Shown here: piece by piece, positions 1 through 9,570 of the stretch
Layout of the letters: each line of letters begins with the position of its first letter
How positions within the stretch are numbered: the first letter of the stretch is position 1
Source: Gnetum montanum
Lineage: Eukaryota; Streptophyta; Gnetopsida; Gnetales; Gnetaceae
Reading direction: 5' to 3'
NCBI GenBank assembly: GCA_015680685.1
Contig: MNCI01003856.1
Location: 309,221-373,220, forward strand
DNA length: 64,000 nt
The notes under the pieces: generated by a model
The model's database searches: none
What the model was told of the DNA's origin: nothing
Seen by the model: only the letters and a program-made list of their open reading frames with translations
Position numbers and translations under genes: made by a program

Positions 1-2
1 CC

Positions 3-896
3 ATCTTTCAACAACAGCAGCGCCCCCCTCCGCCGCGTTTGGTCTCCCAGGCTGCCACGGCGTGGAGAGAAATCGAGGTTACCATGGGACAGACGCCCAC
101 TTTTGAACCCGACTGCGCCGCGTTTCAGGTTGATGAGGCGCTTTGGCGATTGGTGACCCAGTGCAGCTGGTCAAAGCCACTACAGCGGCTGGTGGGGGAC
201 CCTGACCTGGCGGATGATGCGTTTTTCTCCAACTAGGTCAACGACCGTAATCTTTTTCACGGGCGCGAAATCTGGGTCACTGAGTCCTCGATTGCCAGCT
301 GTCTGGGGGCCCCGATCGCTAGGGAAATCCTCTTGCCCTCTACCCGAGGGTTAGAGGACGCGGAGCTGTTTTCTGATGGGCCCGCCCCCCGGACCCAGAG
401 TCGCTAGGTCCCCAGGTCCTCTTTGCCGTGCTTATGGGCCAGGGGAACTGATCTGATTGAGCACTACTTCGTCCAGTCTGGCAACGCTTCCAAGCTGCAA
501 GGCCTTCACTTTGCCTTCCTGCGTTGCCTCAGGTTGGGTACCCCCGTCAACCTCCCCCGCTTCTTTACAAAGGCGCTCAGGCTCAAACGGCACGGATGGC
601 ACTCTGGTCTGATTTTGGCGCTTTGGCGGGGGGCGGGGAGTGGGGGGCTGCCCGCCGCCCCCCTGCCCCCTCGCAGGGGGGCAATTCGGGGGGCTCCTCC
701 TCGGCTAGGCCGTTGGCTGAGGTGGTGCTTGGGCCGGGGAGTAATTGGCCCAGCTGGGGTTCCAGCATCCGCGGGGGCGGAGGACCACGAGGACGCGGCG
801 CTCCCCCGAGCGCTCGCTTTCCCCCCCTCCGGAGACGTCTGGCCGGAGGAATTGGGAGGAGGAGCTTCAACAGGCTACGCAACGAGCGGCAGATGA
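3..896 (+). pseudogene. Unknown protein, upstream ORF of the GC-rich insertion, broken by two TAG codons
   Basis: One frame is open from the left edge to 896 except for TAG codons at 234-236 and 405-407. The residues around both stops read smoothly (FFSN then VNDRNLFHGREIW; APRTQSR then VPRSSLPCL). Both stops could have arisen from CAG by a single C-to-T change. The part after about 600 (residues rich in G, A, P, R) is probably out of frame, because the downstream coiled-coil ORF is in the +1 frame; the switch falls among G and C homopolymers at 600-740. The segment around 237-330 faintly resembles the plant-transposon domain found in gypsy third ORFs, but I cannot assign a family. Function unknown. 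Confidence 0.45.
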
Positions 897-1473
897 GGTG
901 CAGAAAGAGTGGGAGGCCAAGTGGAACGAGGCCCTCGCGCAGGCCCGGGCCAACATTGAGGCCCAGGTCACCGAGTGCGAGCAGGAGCGGGTCAGGCAAC
1001 GGGAACTCCTTGCTGAGGCTGCCCGGGCCCGCCTCATCGATGAAATCAGGGCCCAGGTTCGGGAGGAGCTGACGCAGGAGGCGGAGGCCCAGAGACGGCG
1101 CGAGCTGGAGGAACGGGCGGAGCAGGAGCGGCTCCAGGCGGAGGAGGCCCAACGGCAGAAACAGCTTGACCGTGCCCACAGGCATAATGCCCGGCAATGG
1201 CTGCGGGAGGGGCGATGCCCATACTTTGTTTTGGTTATTAGCTGCGAGTGCTCCTGGGCGGAGCTCAGGCGGCACATCCGCCGGACCTCTGCGCGCTACC
1301 ACCCTGATGCCGGGTGTTTGCAGGAGGACAGGGGTAGACGGGAATCGCTTATGCAGGGCCTCCAACAGGCGGCCAATTTCGTGGATACGGAGGATCATCG
1401 GAACACCCTCGATATCCTCCATGAGTTGGAACGCCCCAACTGCGCCTACCGACGGCTGCCGACTCACCCATAA
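745..1473 (+). CDS. Coiled-coil protein with C-terminal J-domain-like module (HPD present)
   Basis: A 242-residue frame. Residues 1-35 are Arg/Ser/Pro-rich. Residues about 36-147 form a long charged coiled coil of Glu, Arg, Gln and Ala heptads. Residues about 152-226 look like a J domain: a helix I region (CPYFVLVISCECSWAELRRH), a basic helix II (RRHIRRTSARYHPDAG) ending in the HPD tripeptide at residues 186-188 (codons 1300-1308), and a helix III-like stretch ending DHRNTLD. In true J proteins HPD stimulates the ATPase of Hsp70; whether this one does is inference. The ATG at 745 may not be the real start, because the frame probably continues from the upstream ORF through a frameshift. The frame is intact to its stop. 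Alternatively it is one piece of a retroelement gag-like polyprotein. Confidence 0.55.
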   Translation: MAQLGFQHPRGRRTTRTRRSPERSLSPPPETSGRRNWEEELQQATQRAADEVQKEWEAKWNEALAQARANIEAQVTECEQERVRQRELLAEAARARLIDEIRAQVREELTQEAEAQRRRELEERAEQERLQAEEAQRQKQLDRAHRHNARQWLREGRCPYFVLVISCECSWAELRRHIRRTSARYHPDAGCLQEDRGRRESLMQGLQQAANFVDTEDHRNTLDILHELERPNCAYRRLPTHP

Positions 1474-1702
1474 GGTGTGGTCCTCTGTTGGGGGGGGGCC
1501 CCCCCCCCCCCCCTGGGGGTGTTTTGACTTCCCTTTGTTTTCTTTGTTCTGACTGTCTGTTTTGACTGTCTCGCTCGCGGTTTCTATGTTTCAGAGGCCC
1601 TCCCCTCTCGGTTGGACCTCTCCATGTGGCCCACCGTTTGTAATCGCATGTAATCTTTGTAACATACTTTTGTTCCTTTAATATAATCCTGACCTCTTTC
1701 TC
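1474..1702 (+). other. 3' UTR-like tail of the GC-rich insertion with a G-run/C-run
   Basis: After the stop at 1471-1473 comes a run of nine G (1490-1498) followed directly by fifteen C (1499-1513) and five G (1515-1519). The sequence then grades into a T-rich UTR with TTTAATATAATCC (1678-1690) just before the A-run. The homopolymer lengths may be inaccurate. Confidence 0.45.
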
Positions 1703-1712
1703 AAAAAAAAAA

Positions 1713-2196
1713 CCAGAATATATTATTTTATTGTTTCAGCTGAAACATCTAATGATCAACGTCGATGAACATTGGATCAACGCTGATGAACATCCTCCGG
1801 GGATAGAGACTGGACTTGCTGAGTCAAGTGCAAAAAAATGTTTACAAATTCACAAGCATTGGCAAAGGTAGAGCTGTAGAGGAGCACTGCGGGTTCCCAA
1901 ATGTAAAAGATAAAAAGTAAATTGAATTGAACTATACTGCACTGTTTTTATTGCATCCATATAAAAAACTTAGGGATCTGTTGGACTAATTCAGTTTCAG
2001 CAATTGTTTCTTGCTGAGATGTATATACATCTCAGCATAATCCTTAAGAATTGAACTTGTGACTTGGAGGGTGCATGTCACAACCCATAAGTAACAAGTT
2101 ATGGTATACTTAATAAAGGAAAACACATCTTTTACCATTTTACAAAACATGATGAAAATTAAAAAATTTATAAATGCCGTTAATTTAATTGAGTAC
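1713..2196. other. CstF77 intron 5 (visible part), no exon found
   Basis: AT-rich intron sequence downstream (on the minus strand) of the exon at 2197-2297. I looked for the next expected CstF77 exon and saw none, so it must lie left of the window. The stretch holds a perfect 26-bp palindrome at 2012-2037. Confidence 0.5.
2012..2037. repeat. Perfect 26-bp palindrome
   Basis: Two 13-base arms (TGCTGAGATGTAT and its exact reverse complement) with no spacer. It could be a cruciform-forming site, the core of a small inverted-repeat element, or chance. Confidence 0.8.
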
Positions 2197-2297
2197 CTAT
2201 ATGGGACAACATAAAATCAAAGGCAGCTCTAGTCTCTTCCCGCCCATCTGCACCCCTGTTCTCATTGGTCTTACGTATAAAACGAATATATGACCAC
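2197..2297 (-). CDS. CSTF77: CstF77 exon 5 (HAT repeat region)
   Basis: 101 bp. The acceptor reads ATCATCAG and the donor ATAG/GTACTC. The first base completes the split Trp codon of the previous exon; the exon then reads YIRFIRKTNENRG followed by REETRAAFDFMLSHI and ends in phase 1 inside a Gly codon. This matches the plant CstF77 segment that follows the LW of exon 4, including the conserved RFIRK and the ETR-AF-ML pattern of a HAT helix pair. It lies 6.5 kb from exon 4, so it is easily missed. Confidence 0.9.
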
Positions 2298-3165
2298 CTG
2301 ATGATCAGCAATTCAAAGAGAACTACTATAAGGTAACAGTAATCATATCAACAAGTAATCTGAAACGTAATGTTTGAAAAATAAACACGTTTTTCCTTTA
2401 TTTTTTAGTCGAAATCTATAAATGCCAAGTATAATTTGTTGATATTATGGTATTGTGGAAAACTATAAATTGTCTAATTACACACAAATATTTCTTATAG
2501 GGTAAAACAGGAACACATTTTCGGTATCTTATTTTCCACTTTTCTCATTAAAGTATTTTGTGAAAGTTAGTAAGCACATGCTTCAGGGTAGACAGAGAGC
2601 ACTCTCATCTCTTCAACATCTTCGTATAAAATTTCAAATATGATTACTTCCGTAGAAACATGCTTTGAGATGAAGTGCAATGAATAATGAAAAATGGTGC
2701 TTATTGCATGTTTTTCACAAGAAATGTGAATGGCGACCTTCAAGCATGGATAGGAGTCCAGTGGACTTAGTAAAGAAGATCCTATTTTACATTAGTTATT
2801 CCTCATTGCAATAAAAAGTTTGGGCTCTCTTCTAACATATCTGAGAGAGTGGTAAGTTGCAAGGTGTCGTTATAGCTTTTAGCTACTCTAAGTTTACATA
2901 CTCAAAATTTGTGGATGATACATTTAGATTCCTGGATAGCAGTGAGCAGTTTGTATAGAAGTACATAAAGTGTTAACAGATTTCTTTAAAGCAATGACAC
3001 TAATTATGAATATTTACACTACTAAATTATACTGATTCAGGATTTCTAAACTAAAGCAACTGAAACTGAATTTTTATTTGCATCCATTGAGACCTTCTTG
3101 GATTTATCATACCACAGCAGTTTCAGAATTCCTTTTATGAATTTTATTTTATTTTATTTTTTTGG

Positions 3166-3245
3166 TGCATAACTCAACTTTGCTCACTGGAATCAAACAT
3201 GTGACCTTAGCTTTCCATGCCAAGACCCTTACCACTAAGCAACAA
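3166..3245 (-). repeat. tRNA-like short repeat (SINE-like)
   Basis: Read on the minus strand it has an A-box-like TTAGTGGTAAGGGTCTTGG and, about 30 nt later, a B-box-like GTTTGATTCC, the spacing of a tRNA-derived Pol III promoter. Similar heads occur at about 21491, 27700, 27920, 28380 and 28640. Body and tail are not resolved. Confidence 0.4.
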
Positions 3246-4891
3246 GACTACAACAATATAGTAAGCTTTTGACATGCTTGAGTATTGGTTGGCTCTAGTT
3301 AGCAAGCTAAGCAGATATGGGAAAAAATCCTTGTAAGAATTCATATGTGTCCAAAGGTTGGCAAAATAATGTACAATCATTCCTGTTATAACTGATCAAG
3401 TTAACACTCAAATCACTGTTATTATAGCCGACCGATGCCATGTTTTAACAAGCCAAACCCATAACTAACCAGATTGAACAGATAAAAAGACAATGTTTCT
3501 ATGGACTTTAACGATAAAACCTTGCACATTATCAGTTGGGATGAAATTTGGCAACCTTGGGAAACAACAGGATGGAAACTCCAAATGGGTTTCAATTTTG
3601 ATTCACCAGATAAGTTGGAATGACAATTATACAAAGAAGTTCATCATCATCTTGGTGCCTTTATCAAATCAACATGGGTTAAACCATTAAGGTAAGCAAA
3701 ATATTATTCAAAGAGGGTCATTCATTAATAGTTCTTAGGGTAAATACATAAAGGTCATGCATTTGTATAACCCTTCCTACCTTAACGGACTAACCCATTA
3801 AGGTAGGCATAGGATTACAACCTACCGAGTATAATGTGAATCTACTCCAACCTCCTCAATGCTCTTTCATGTGATGCTTGTGTTGTGTTCGTATCTTTGT
3901 TGAAGCATGGTGGAGTCATGTAGTAGAAGTTAGAAGTCACTAGGAGTTACACAAAGTCTTGAAAGTTAGTTTGGGTCCTTTATATGGTTAGAAGTAATAG
4001 ATGTGATGTTCGTGTTGGAGAAAACATAAGTAAGAGAGCAAAATCTAAAATAGTAAAATGAGATTCATTGAGCCTCATGTTGGAGCATGCCATTTTGGAA
4101 AAAGCTCTCTTTGAAAAAACTATAAATTTAAGCTTTCTTTTCCTCATTTGTGTGTGAATTTCAAGCTCATTGTGCTTTCATTCTTTTCAGGTTTTAGCCT
4201 TTTTTAATTTTCTCACATTCTCTCAGTGGCCATTCTCTTATGAGTTGAACCTCCCCTCTCATGGTTATCACGTCTCTTACAGTTTTTCTCACAACTCTCT
4301 CAAGGATTTGAAGAACTCTTACAAGGGAAACTCATATTTAAGTTTCCTACATTTCTTTCATATTCATGGTTTATTTCATGTTTATGCTTTATGTGTAGTT
4401 TATGCTTAAATTTGGGGATTCTATGGATGTTTAAGCAAGTATTTATGTTTATCCCTTGCATTTGACGTTAATTGTGTGAAAGTTCAACTCAGATTGAACT
4501 CTAATTACAGTTTTAACTCTCATTTTGGACAGATTCTTCACTTGAAGTTTGTTCCACTTCTTGCATAACTCTTGGTGAATTGGGCACATCTCAAGGATTG
4601 GAGGCTTCATGAATTGTTTGTCGCATGTTCTTACTCCATTTTATGCATGCTATAAGGCAGATGAAGGAGATTTGAAGACATTTTTTCATGTTTCTCTGAT
4701 TTTGTGCATGTTGCACAATTCTATGAATTCCAATATGAATCTGATGTAATTGGATGTTTCAATGCCTCATCCTACACCTTAAGAGGGCTAAAGTCATCTT
4801 GGTTGCCTTCCCTGCCTTTCTCAAGGCCTATTTTAATCCCAATTTTCATTCCAAAGTGATGTTGTTTTATTTTTTAGGTCTGTCCTAGACG

Positions 4892-4990
4892 ATGACCTCA
4901 CCACAAGTTGTGTTCTTCGAGATCATGACCCCACCACAAGTTGTGTTCTTCGAGATCATGACCCCACCACAAGTCATGTTCTTCCTATCA
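4892..4990. repeat. Tandem repeat, 33 bp x 3
   Basis: Units start at 4892, 4925 and 4958, each beginning ATGACC(C/T)(C/T)ACCACAAG. The third unit diverges at its end. 33 is a multiple of three, so the array stays open in one frame, but nothing suggests that it is coding. Confidence 0.85.
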
Positions 4991-5430
4991 CAATTGCCCC
5001 ACAACTCATGGTTTATGTTTTCTAGATTTGACCAATGGTGGCCTTGTGGTCAATTATTTGAAGTACAATTCAAAACAGCCACCACAATTTGACCACAATC
5101 CATCGTCTAGCTCATGGTCTTCACCATAACTTGTTTTGTGTGTCATGGTCAGCCTCTTATTTTATTCTCTGTTGCAGGTACCAAAACCTGACTGCAACCA
5201 GTGGTTTGCAGTTTGGACAACCATGACCTCACCATGACTTGCATTAAAGTACCATGAGCTCACCAAAACTCGTGGTATGTGCTCTTTTCCCCACAAGTGA
5301 CCTTGCCACTTGTGATCACATTGTGATCAATTTTCCAAGGCAAATTTGATGCTGAAAATGCACACACAAGGAGTAAATTTCATTATTGATTTCTAACACA
5401 ACCAATGTTACAATGCTTTATAAACAACTG

Positions 5431-5510
5431 TTAATTATAAAATCCATAAATCCAACTAATGAAATGTTAATTATAAAATCCATAAATCCAACTAATGAAA
5501 TGTTAATTAT
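5431..5510. repeat. Tandem repeat, 36 bp x 2.2
   Basis: Two identical 36-bp units (5431-5466, 5467-5502), each beginning TTAATTATAAAATCC, plus the first eight bases of a third. Identity of the units implies a recent duplication. Confidence 0.9.
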
Positions 5511-8500
5511 ATGTATGACAAGCTATCCACTCATAATACCTTGAGAATCACTAATGCATGACCCATTTAAAGTGGGATTAGCCAAATTCAACCTTGGTTT
5601 ATAAAGCATTGCGAGTTAAATCATACAGGTGTCACTTTGAAAGAAAATTTGTATTATAAAGACACCATATTCCACACTGTATCAAAGTGAGATTTGGATC
5701 CTGTCAACAAATGAAGATGCATGGTAACTGCACTACAAATCTATATCTTTTTAAGAGATGTCTTAAAGAAAAGATCCCAATACAAGATTCTCAACCTTCG
5801 TGTAATGACTGTCATGAGAAAATGTTCTCTTTGAAAATAGGAGGGTAAATAGTTAAATCATAGTTCGCTGCATTCCTCCTTTGTGGAAAAAACTTGAAAG
5901 GAATTCAAATTTATTTCTCAACAAAACTTAGTTTTTTCCAACTGTGTTGGATTTGAACAGGGATGTAGTGATGAGTTAAACATGACAGCTTGCCTAGACT
6001 TGTTGCCAAGTATTCGGTATCAAACCTTGAGAAATCTTAAACTCCCTATGTGAATATTTAAATTTATAAATAATTTGATTTTTATAATAACACCCTTTTT
6101 CCATCTAAGTATTAGTAAACATTAAGTTTGTTATCACGATCTCCATTCATTTTGTGAGTGCCTGATAGCAACTAAAGTACTTAACAGATCAACCGATTAA
6201 CAAGATGTAACAAACCTCTTATTTAGGAGCTGAGTTTACTTAGGGTTGGTGTTAATCTGTTTTGTGATTTCTTATTGAATGTTCCTTTCTTGTTTTAAAT
6301 TTTGTGTAGCAGTATTTTGAGCGTGAAGTGGTTTTGGCTATGACATAAATTGAAACTATCAAATAAAAGCATTATTTTCAAGTTATTTATTTAAAACTTC
6401 TTTTTGGTTTTGGTGATTTATGATTATGGAAATGTAACATGAATAGATGATTGCATTGGTACATTTTGCATTAGTTGAATTTTTCAGGTTCAAACAAAAG
6501 AAACTAACCTAAAAGATTTAAAATAAAAGGTGATGATACAGTTGATCCATTGCTATAAATAAAATTAAAAAGAAGAGGAACCTGACCTATAAATCAAAGA
6601 TGAATGCTTTACTTTTGTTAATGATCTTTTAAATAAATCAAAAATAAAATCCCCTCAATACCTGCAAAAAGGCCGCATGATGACAAGGTCACATGACAAC
6701 CTTTCAATGCTCATTAGACAATGCAACAATGGTTGTATTGCTGAATAATTTGAACAAGAAGGTGTTCCCTTGGCCTCATACTTTAATTTTATGTTTTCTT
6801 TAACTCTTGATTAGAAAACTCACATCCATTGCACTCTATGGTTTTAATTTATGAGAAAGAATTCTAATGGAATATGGGATGGAGTGAAGTTTCTTAGTTA
6901 AAAAAAAATCAAATATGCCTTATTTTCTGGAAGAACGTGGAAGTATTGAACCTGCTGAATCCTCTAACTTACAGGGGTCAGATGTTATTTTTCTTTTTTA
7001 AGATGGCTTCAGGGAACATTGAACCTAAAACTTGATTTTGATTAGTTTTGTTTTAAAAAGCCACCCAAAAAAAGCCAATTGTCATGCAAAATCAATTACA
7101 TAAAAGAAACCAGAAAGTAAGTGAATAAAAGTGTAGGAAGAACAAAAAAAAAAGGAGAAGACCAGAGGGAGAGAGGAGAAGAAAACAAGAAAAATAAGGA
7201 TAGCAGCAACCAGTACAGAGGAACTACAACGGTAGGAGAAAATTCATCAACAGCACACAGATAAACAAATATGTTTTAAAAAATTGCAGAAGAAAATGCA
7301 AAGATTGTTTAAGGTACAGCAATGCAAATGAAAGAAACCACACCTGATACCTGAGGTTAAGGGATTGTAAAGACTGAAGAAGGCAGATGCATAGTTCCTC
7401 TCTTGTTTCATCTAAGTAATTTGAAATAGGATCATTTTTCAAATTCTTTCCTTACCTTAAAACCCTTCCTTCAATTGATATTTTATTAACTTAAGATTTT
7501 GGATTGTTGAATTTCGTTTCTTCCTTTTCATGCTTCTTCTTCTTTGTTAATCTCTCCACCCATCCTAGCACTAAGGCCTAAATAACATAGAGTTGATTCT
7601 AGATGGTCCTAGGAACACCCATAAAGATTTGGGGTAATTTAGCATAAATATTTGCCAACAAGGGCCAAGGATCCCTGGTATGAAGATTGGTACTACTAGC
7701 AGAAACTAACAGCATCATGGGCCCATCATAATTCTGGAAATCTTGAAATAAATTTCCAAGTATTGGCATTTTGGTGATTTTTATTGTCTAGACAAATTTA
7801 ACATGCAATGTATTTGAGTAGATGGGCTAATAAATAAAAATATAATTTAAAATATTTATTTTAACTACTAATTTTATGATCTGATTTGGCTGAATTATTG
7901 GATGCTAATTATTGGAAAAGCTAGATGTATTTGATCTGATGAAATTTACATATCTATTCTTTTGAATGAGTTGACTAATATGCCCTATAACCAGTGTGTT
8001 AAGAATAGCCTCATCTTTTATAACTCGAATTGTGTATGGTTGTCATGTATAAGAATTATTAGCTGTGTAACAATTTTTAGTGAATCAATCCTCTCGATTA
8101 GGATTGGAATCTTTTGTTAGGAACTAGTAATATCTATATTTTGATGTTTATTTCAGTTTTACTCGGTATCTGAGATGCATTCATGTTTAGAGAAAGAAAG
8201 AAAGAAAGTCAAGCATTGATGACATGGATGTGCTATTCTTTGATATTTCTTTCAAGAGAGTTATCAATCATCATATTGACCTCATCCTGTCTGTGGTTTT
8301 TGTGGAGAGAAATTTCACTTTAAACACAGTTGTATTTGGGAAAAGAAATTTTCAGTGTATTTATGGTGGTTATACCAGCTTCTGACATTAAGGCCAAAAC
8401 TGAATCTTAGAAATCCATGACCACATAGAAGCCACCACTAATAACATATTCTACATGTTGATAAGGAGTAACATATGCCTTTATATCAATGATATTAACT

Positions 8501-8824
8501 CAATTCATAAAGCAAGATAAATGCTGCAATCAAATATGTTAAGCTAAACTGTTTTACCTTGTTGACAAAGGTTTAAAAAAAAAAGACTTCTTGATAATAC
8601 AAATAGTTGTAAAGTTAAGTCATTCTCACACTTCACAATTCTGCAGTTCCCTCAATATTTTGAAAACTTTAAAACCAAAAATGAAAATGGAAATAGATTT
8701 GAGAATTGTTTAACAAATAATATATAACAACGTACTACATAAAATCCCAAAGGAAAACTATTTTGAACATTCAGCATCAAAACACAGAAGTGATGAAAAA
8801 AACTCATATGGTAACAGCTCTGAC

Positions 8825-8934
8825 CATAATCCAACATGAAGACAATTAAGCAGGCAACGGCTAAAAATCAGTTTAGTTGCATCATCGTTATTTGCAGACA
8901 TTTGAGCCTCAACGTATTGTTTCCAATATTTTGC
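8825..8934 (-). CDS. CSTF77: CstF77 exon 4 (HAT repeat)
   Basis: 110 bp, entered in phase 0 after TGTATTCAG and leaving in phase 2 at TTATG/GTCAGAG. It reads AKYWKQYVEAQMSANNDDAT then KLIFSRCLLNCLHVGL and the first two bases of a Trp codon. This is almost the canonical plant CstF77 sequence: the W-x-x-Y-x-x-x-E signature of a HAT motif, then the NNDDAT turn and the IFSRCLL helix. It is the strongest single piece of evidence for the gene's identity. Confidence 0.95.
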
Positions 8935-9140
8935 CTGAATACACAATTAAAACATATCATTATAAAAAAATACTATTTAAAATATTAAATACTAAGATAC
9001 AATCCATATGATTCTCTACAAAAATAATTTTGTCATTCTATTGGAATGAATGAATTATAGATTATTTTCTACCAACGGTATAAAAAGTAATTATGCAATA
9101 CCAGGAAAGAAATTTACCAGAACAGGGGGAAAACACTTAC

Positions 9141-9203
9141 AGATGTTGGAAACACAGCAAGCAATTGCTCATAGATTAGTGCAGATTCAAAAACTGGTCT
9201 CCG
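9141..9203 (-). CDS. CSTF77: CstF77 exon 3
   Basis: 63 bp, 21 codons, phase 0 at both ends. Acceptor GATCAG, donor ACATCT/GTAAGT. It encodes RRPVFESALIYEQLLAVFPT plus Ser. The IYEQLL-FPT pattern is the family's conserved first HAT helix, and the next exon follows directly (AKYW). Too short for ORF finding. Confidence 0.93.
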
Positions 9204-9492
9204 CTGATCACCAAATAGGAAAATAATTCAGGTGATGAATTCATAGATTTATGAATTCATATTCCTTAGAGATATATATACTGGCATTAATACCACACAC
9301 AAGGCAGATTTTGGGGAAAGAGTAAAAAGCAAAATTCATAAAATGCAGTACCCTCGGCAATTTTTTTAGCAATTTAACATGAACATGTGAAATATAATAG
9401 TATCATAAATTTAAAAGCATGCATTTCTAACCCTACTGAAATATTTTCATTACTAAATAAGCAACAACAATCAATGGATGAACAGATCCTAC

Positions 9493-9570
9493 ATGGGCTT
9501 CACTCGAAATAACGTCCCATGCATCTACATCATATTGATCCACTAAAACACGTTCTCTTGCCTCCTTTTC
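9493..9570 (-). CDS. CSTF77: CstF77 exon 2
   Basis: 78 bp, 26 codons, phase 0 at both ends. Acceptor TTTTGCAG, donor GCCCAT/GTAGGA. It starts with EKEARERVLVDQYDVDAWDV and ends with a SSEAH helix. The YD-DAW-(V/I) pattern matches the start of the HAT domain in animal CstF77 (PYDLDAW), and the preceding charged residues align without a gap, which supports joining to exon 1. Confidence 0.88.

Larger units (their letters stand above)
1..1712 (+). mobile_element. GC-rich poly(A)-ended retrotransposed insertion (5' end outside window)
   Basis: Bases 1 to about 1640 are strongly GC- and CpG-rich, while everything after about 1720 is AT-rich, so the composition changes abruptly. The block holds long open frames (see the next two entries), then a 3' UTR-like stretch and an uninterrupted run of ten A at 1703-1712. 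A genomic A-run directly after UTR-like sequence is the hallmark of target-primed reverse transcription (a LINE, or an mRNA copied by one). The block lies in intron 5 of the minus-strand CstF77 gene, in antisense orientation. No flanking duplication can be tested because the 5' end is outside the window. It could be a LINE-like element, a retrocopy of a host gene, or an unclassified retroelement ORF. Confidence 0.6.
2298..8824 (-). other. CstF77 intron 4 (6.5 kb), no gene inside
   Basis: AT-rich sequence without a supportable ORF. It contains a tRNA-like short repeat (3166-3245), a 33-bp tandem repeat (4892-4990), a 36-bp tandem repeat (5431-5510) and a GAAA microsatellite near 8193-8208. A plus-strand TATA-like ACTATAAATTTAAGC near 4120 and CA/CC-rich sequence at 4860-5330 suggest an old, unrecognisable LTR or UTR remnant; I could not define its ends. 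Confidence 0.6.

Noticed and set aside
583-1467. 294-codon minus-strand ORF opposite the coiled-coil/J-domain frame
   Set aside because: It is the complement of a GC-rich coding frame. Its Leu/Pro/Arg-rich composition follows from antisense of Glu/Gln/Arg codons, and no domain is visible.
4892-5092. 66-codon ORF over the 33-bp repeat
   Set aside because: Open because the period is a multiple of three. No supporting start context or homologue.
7224-7442. Minus frame that could be a CstF77 exon between exons 4 and 5
   Set aside because: Exons 4 and 5 join perfectly in phase without it, and the sequence does not resemble CstF77.
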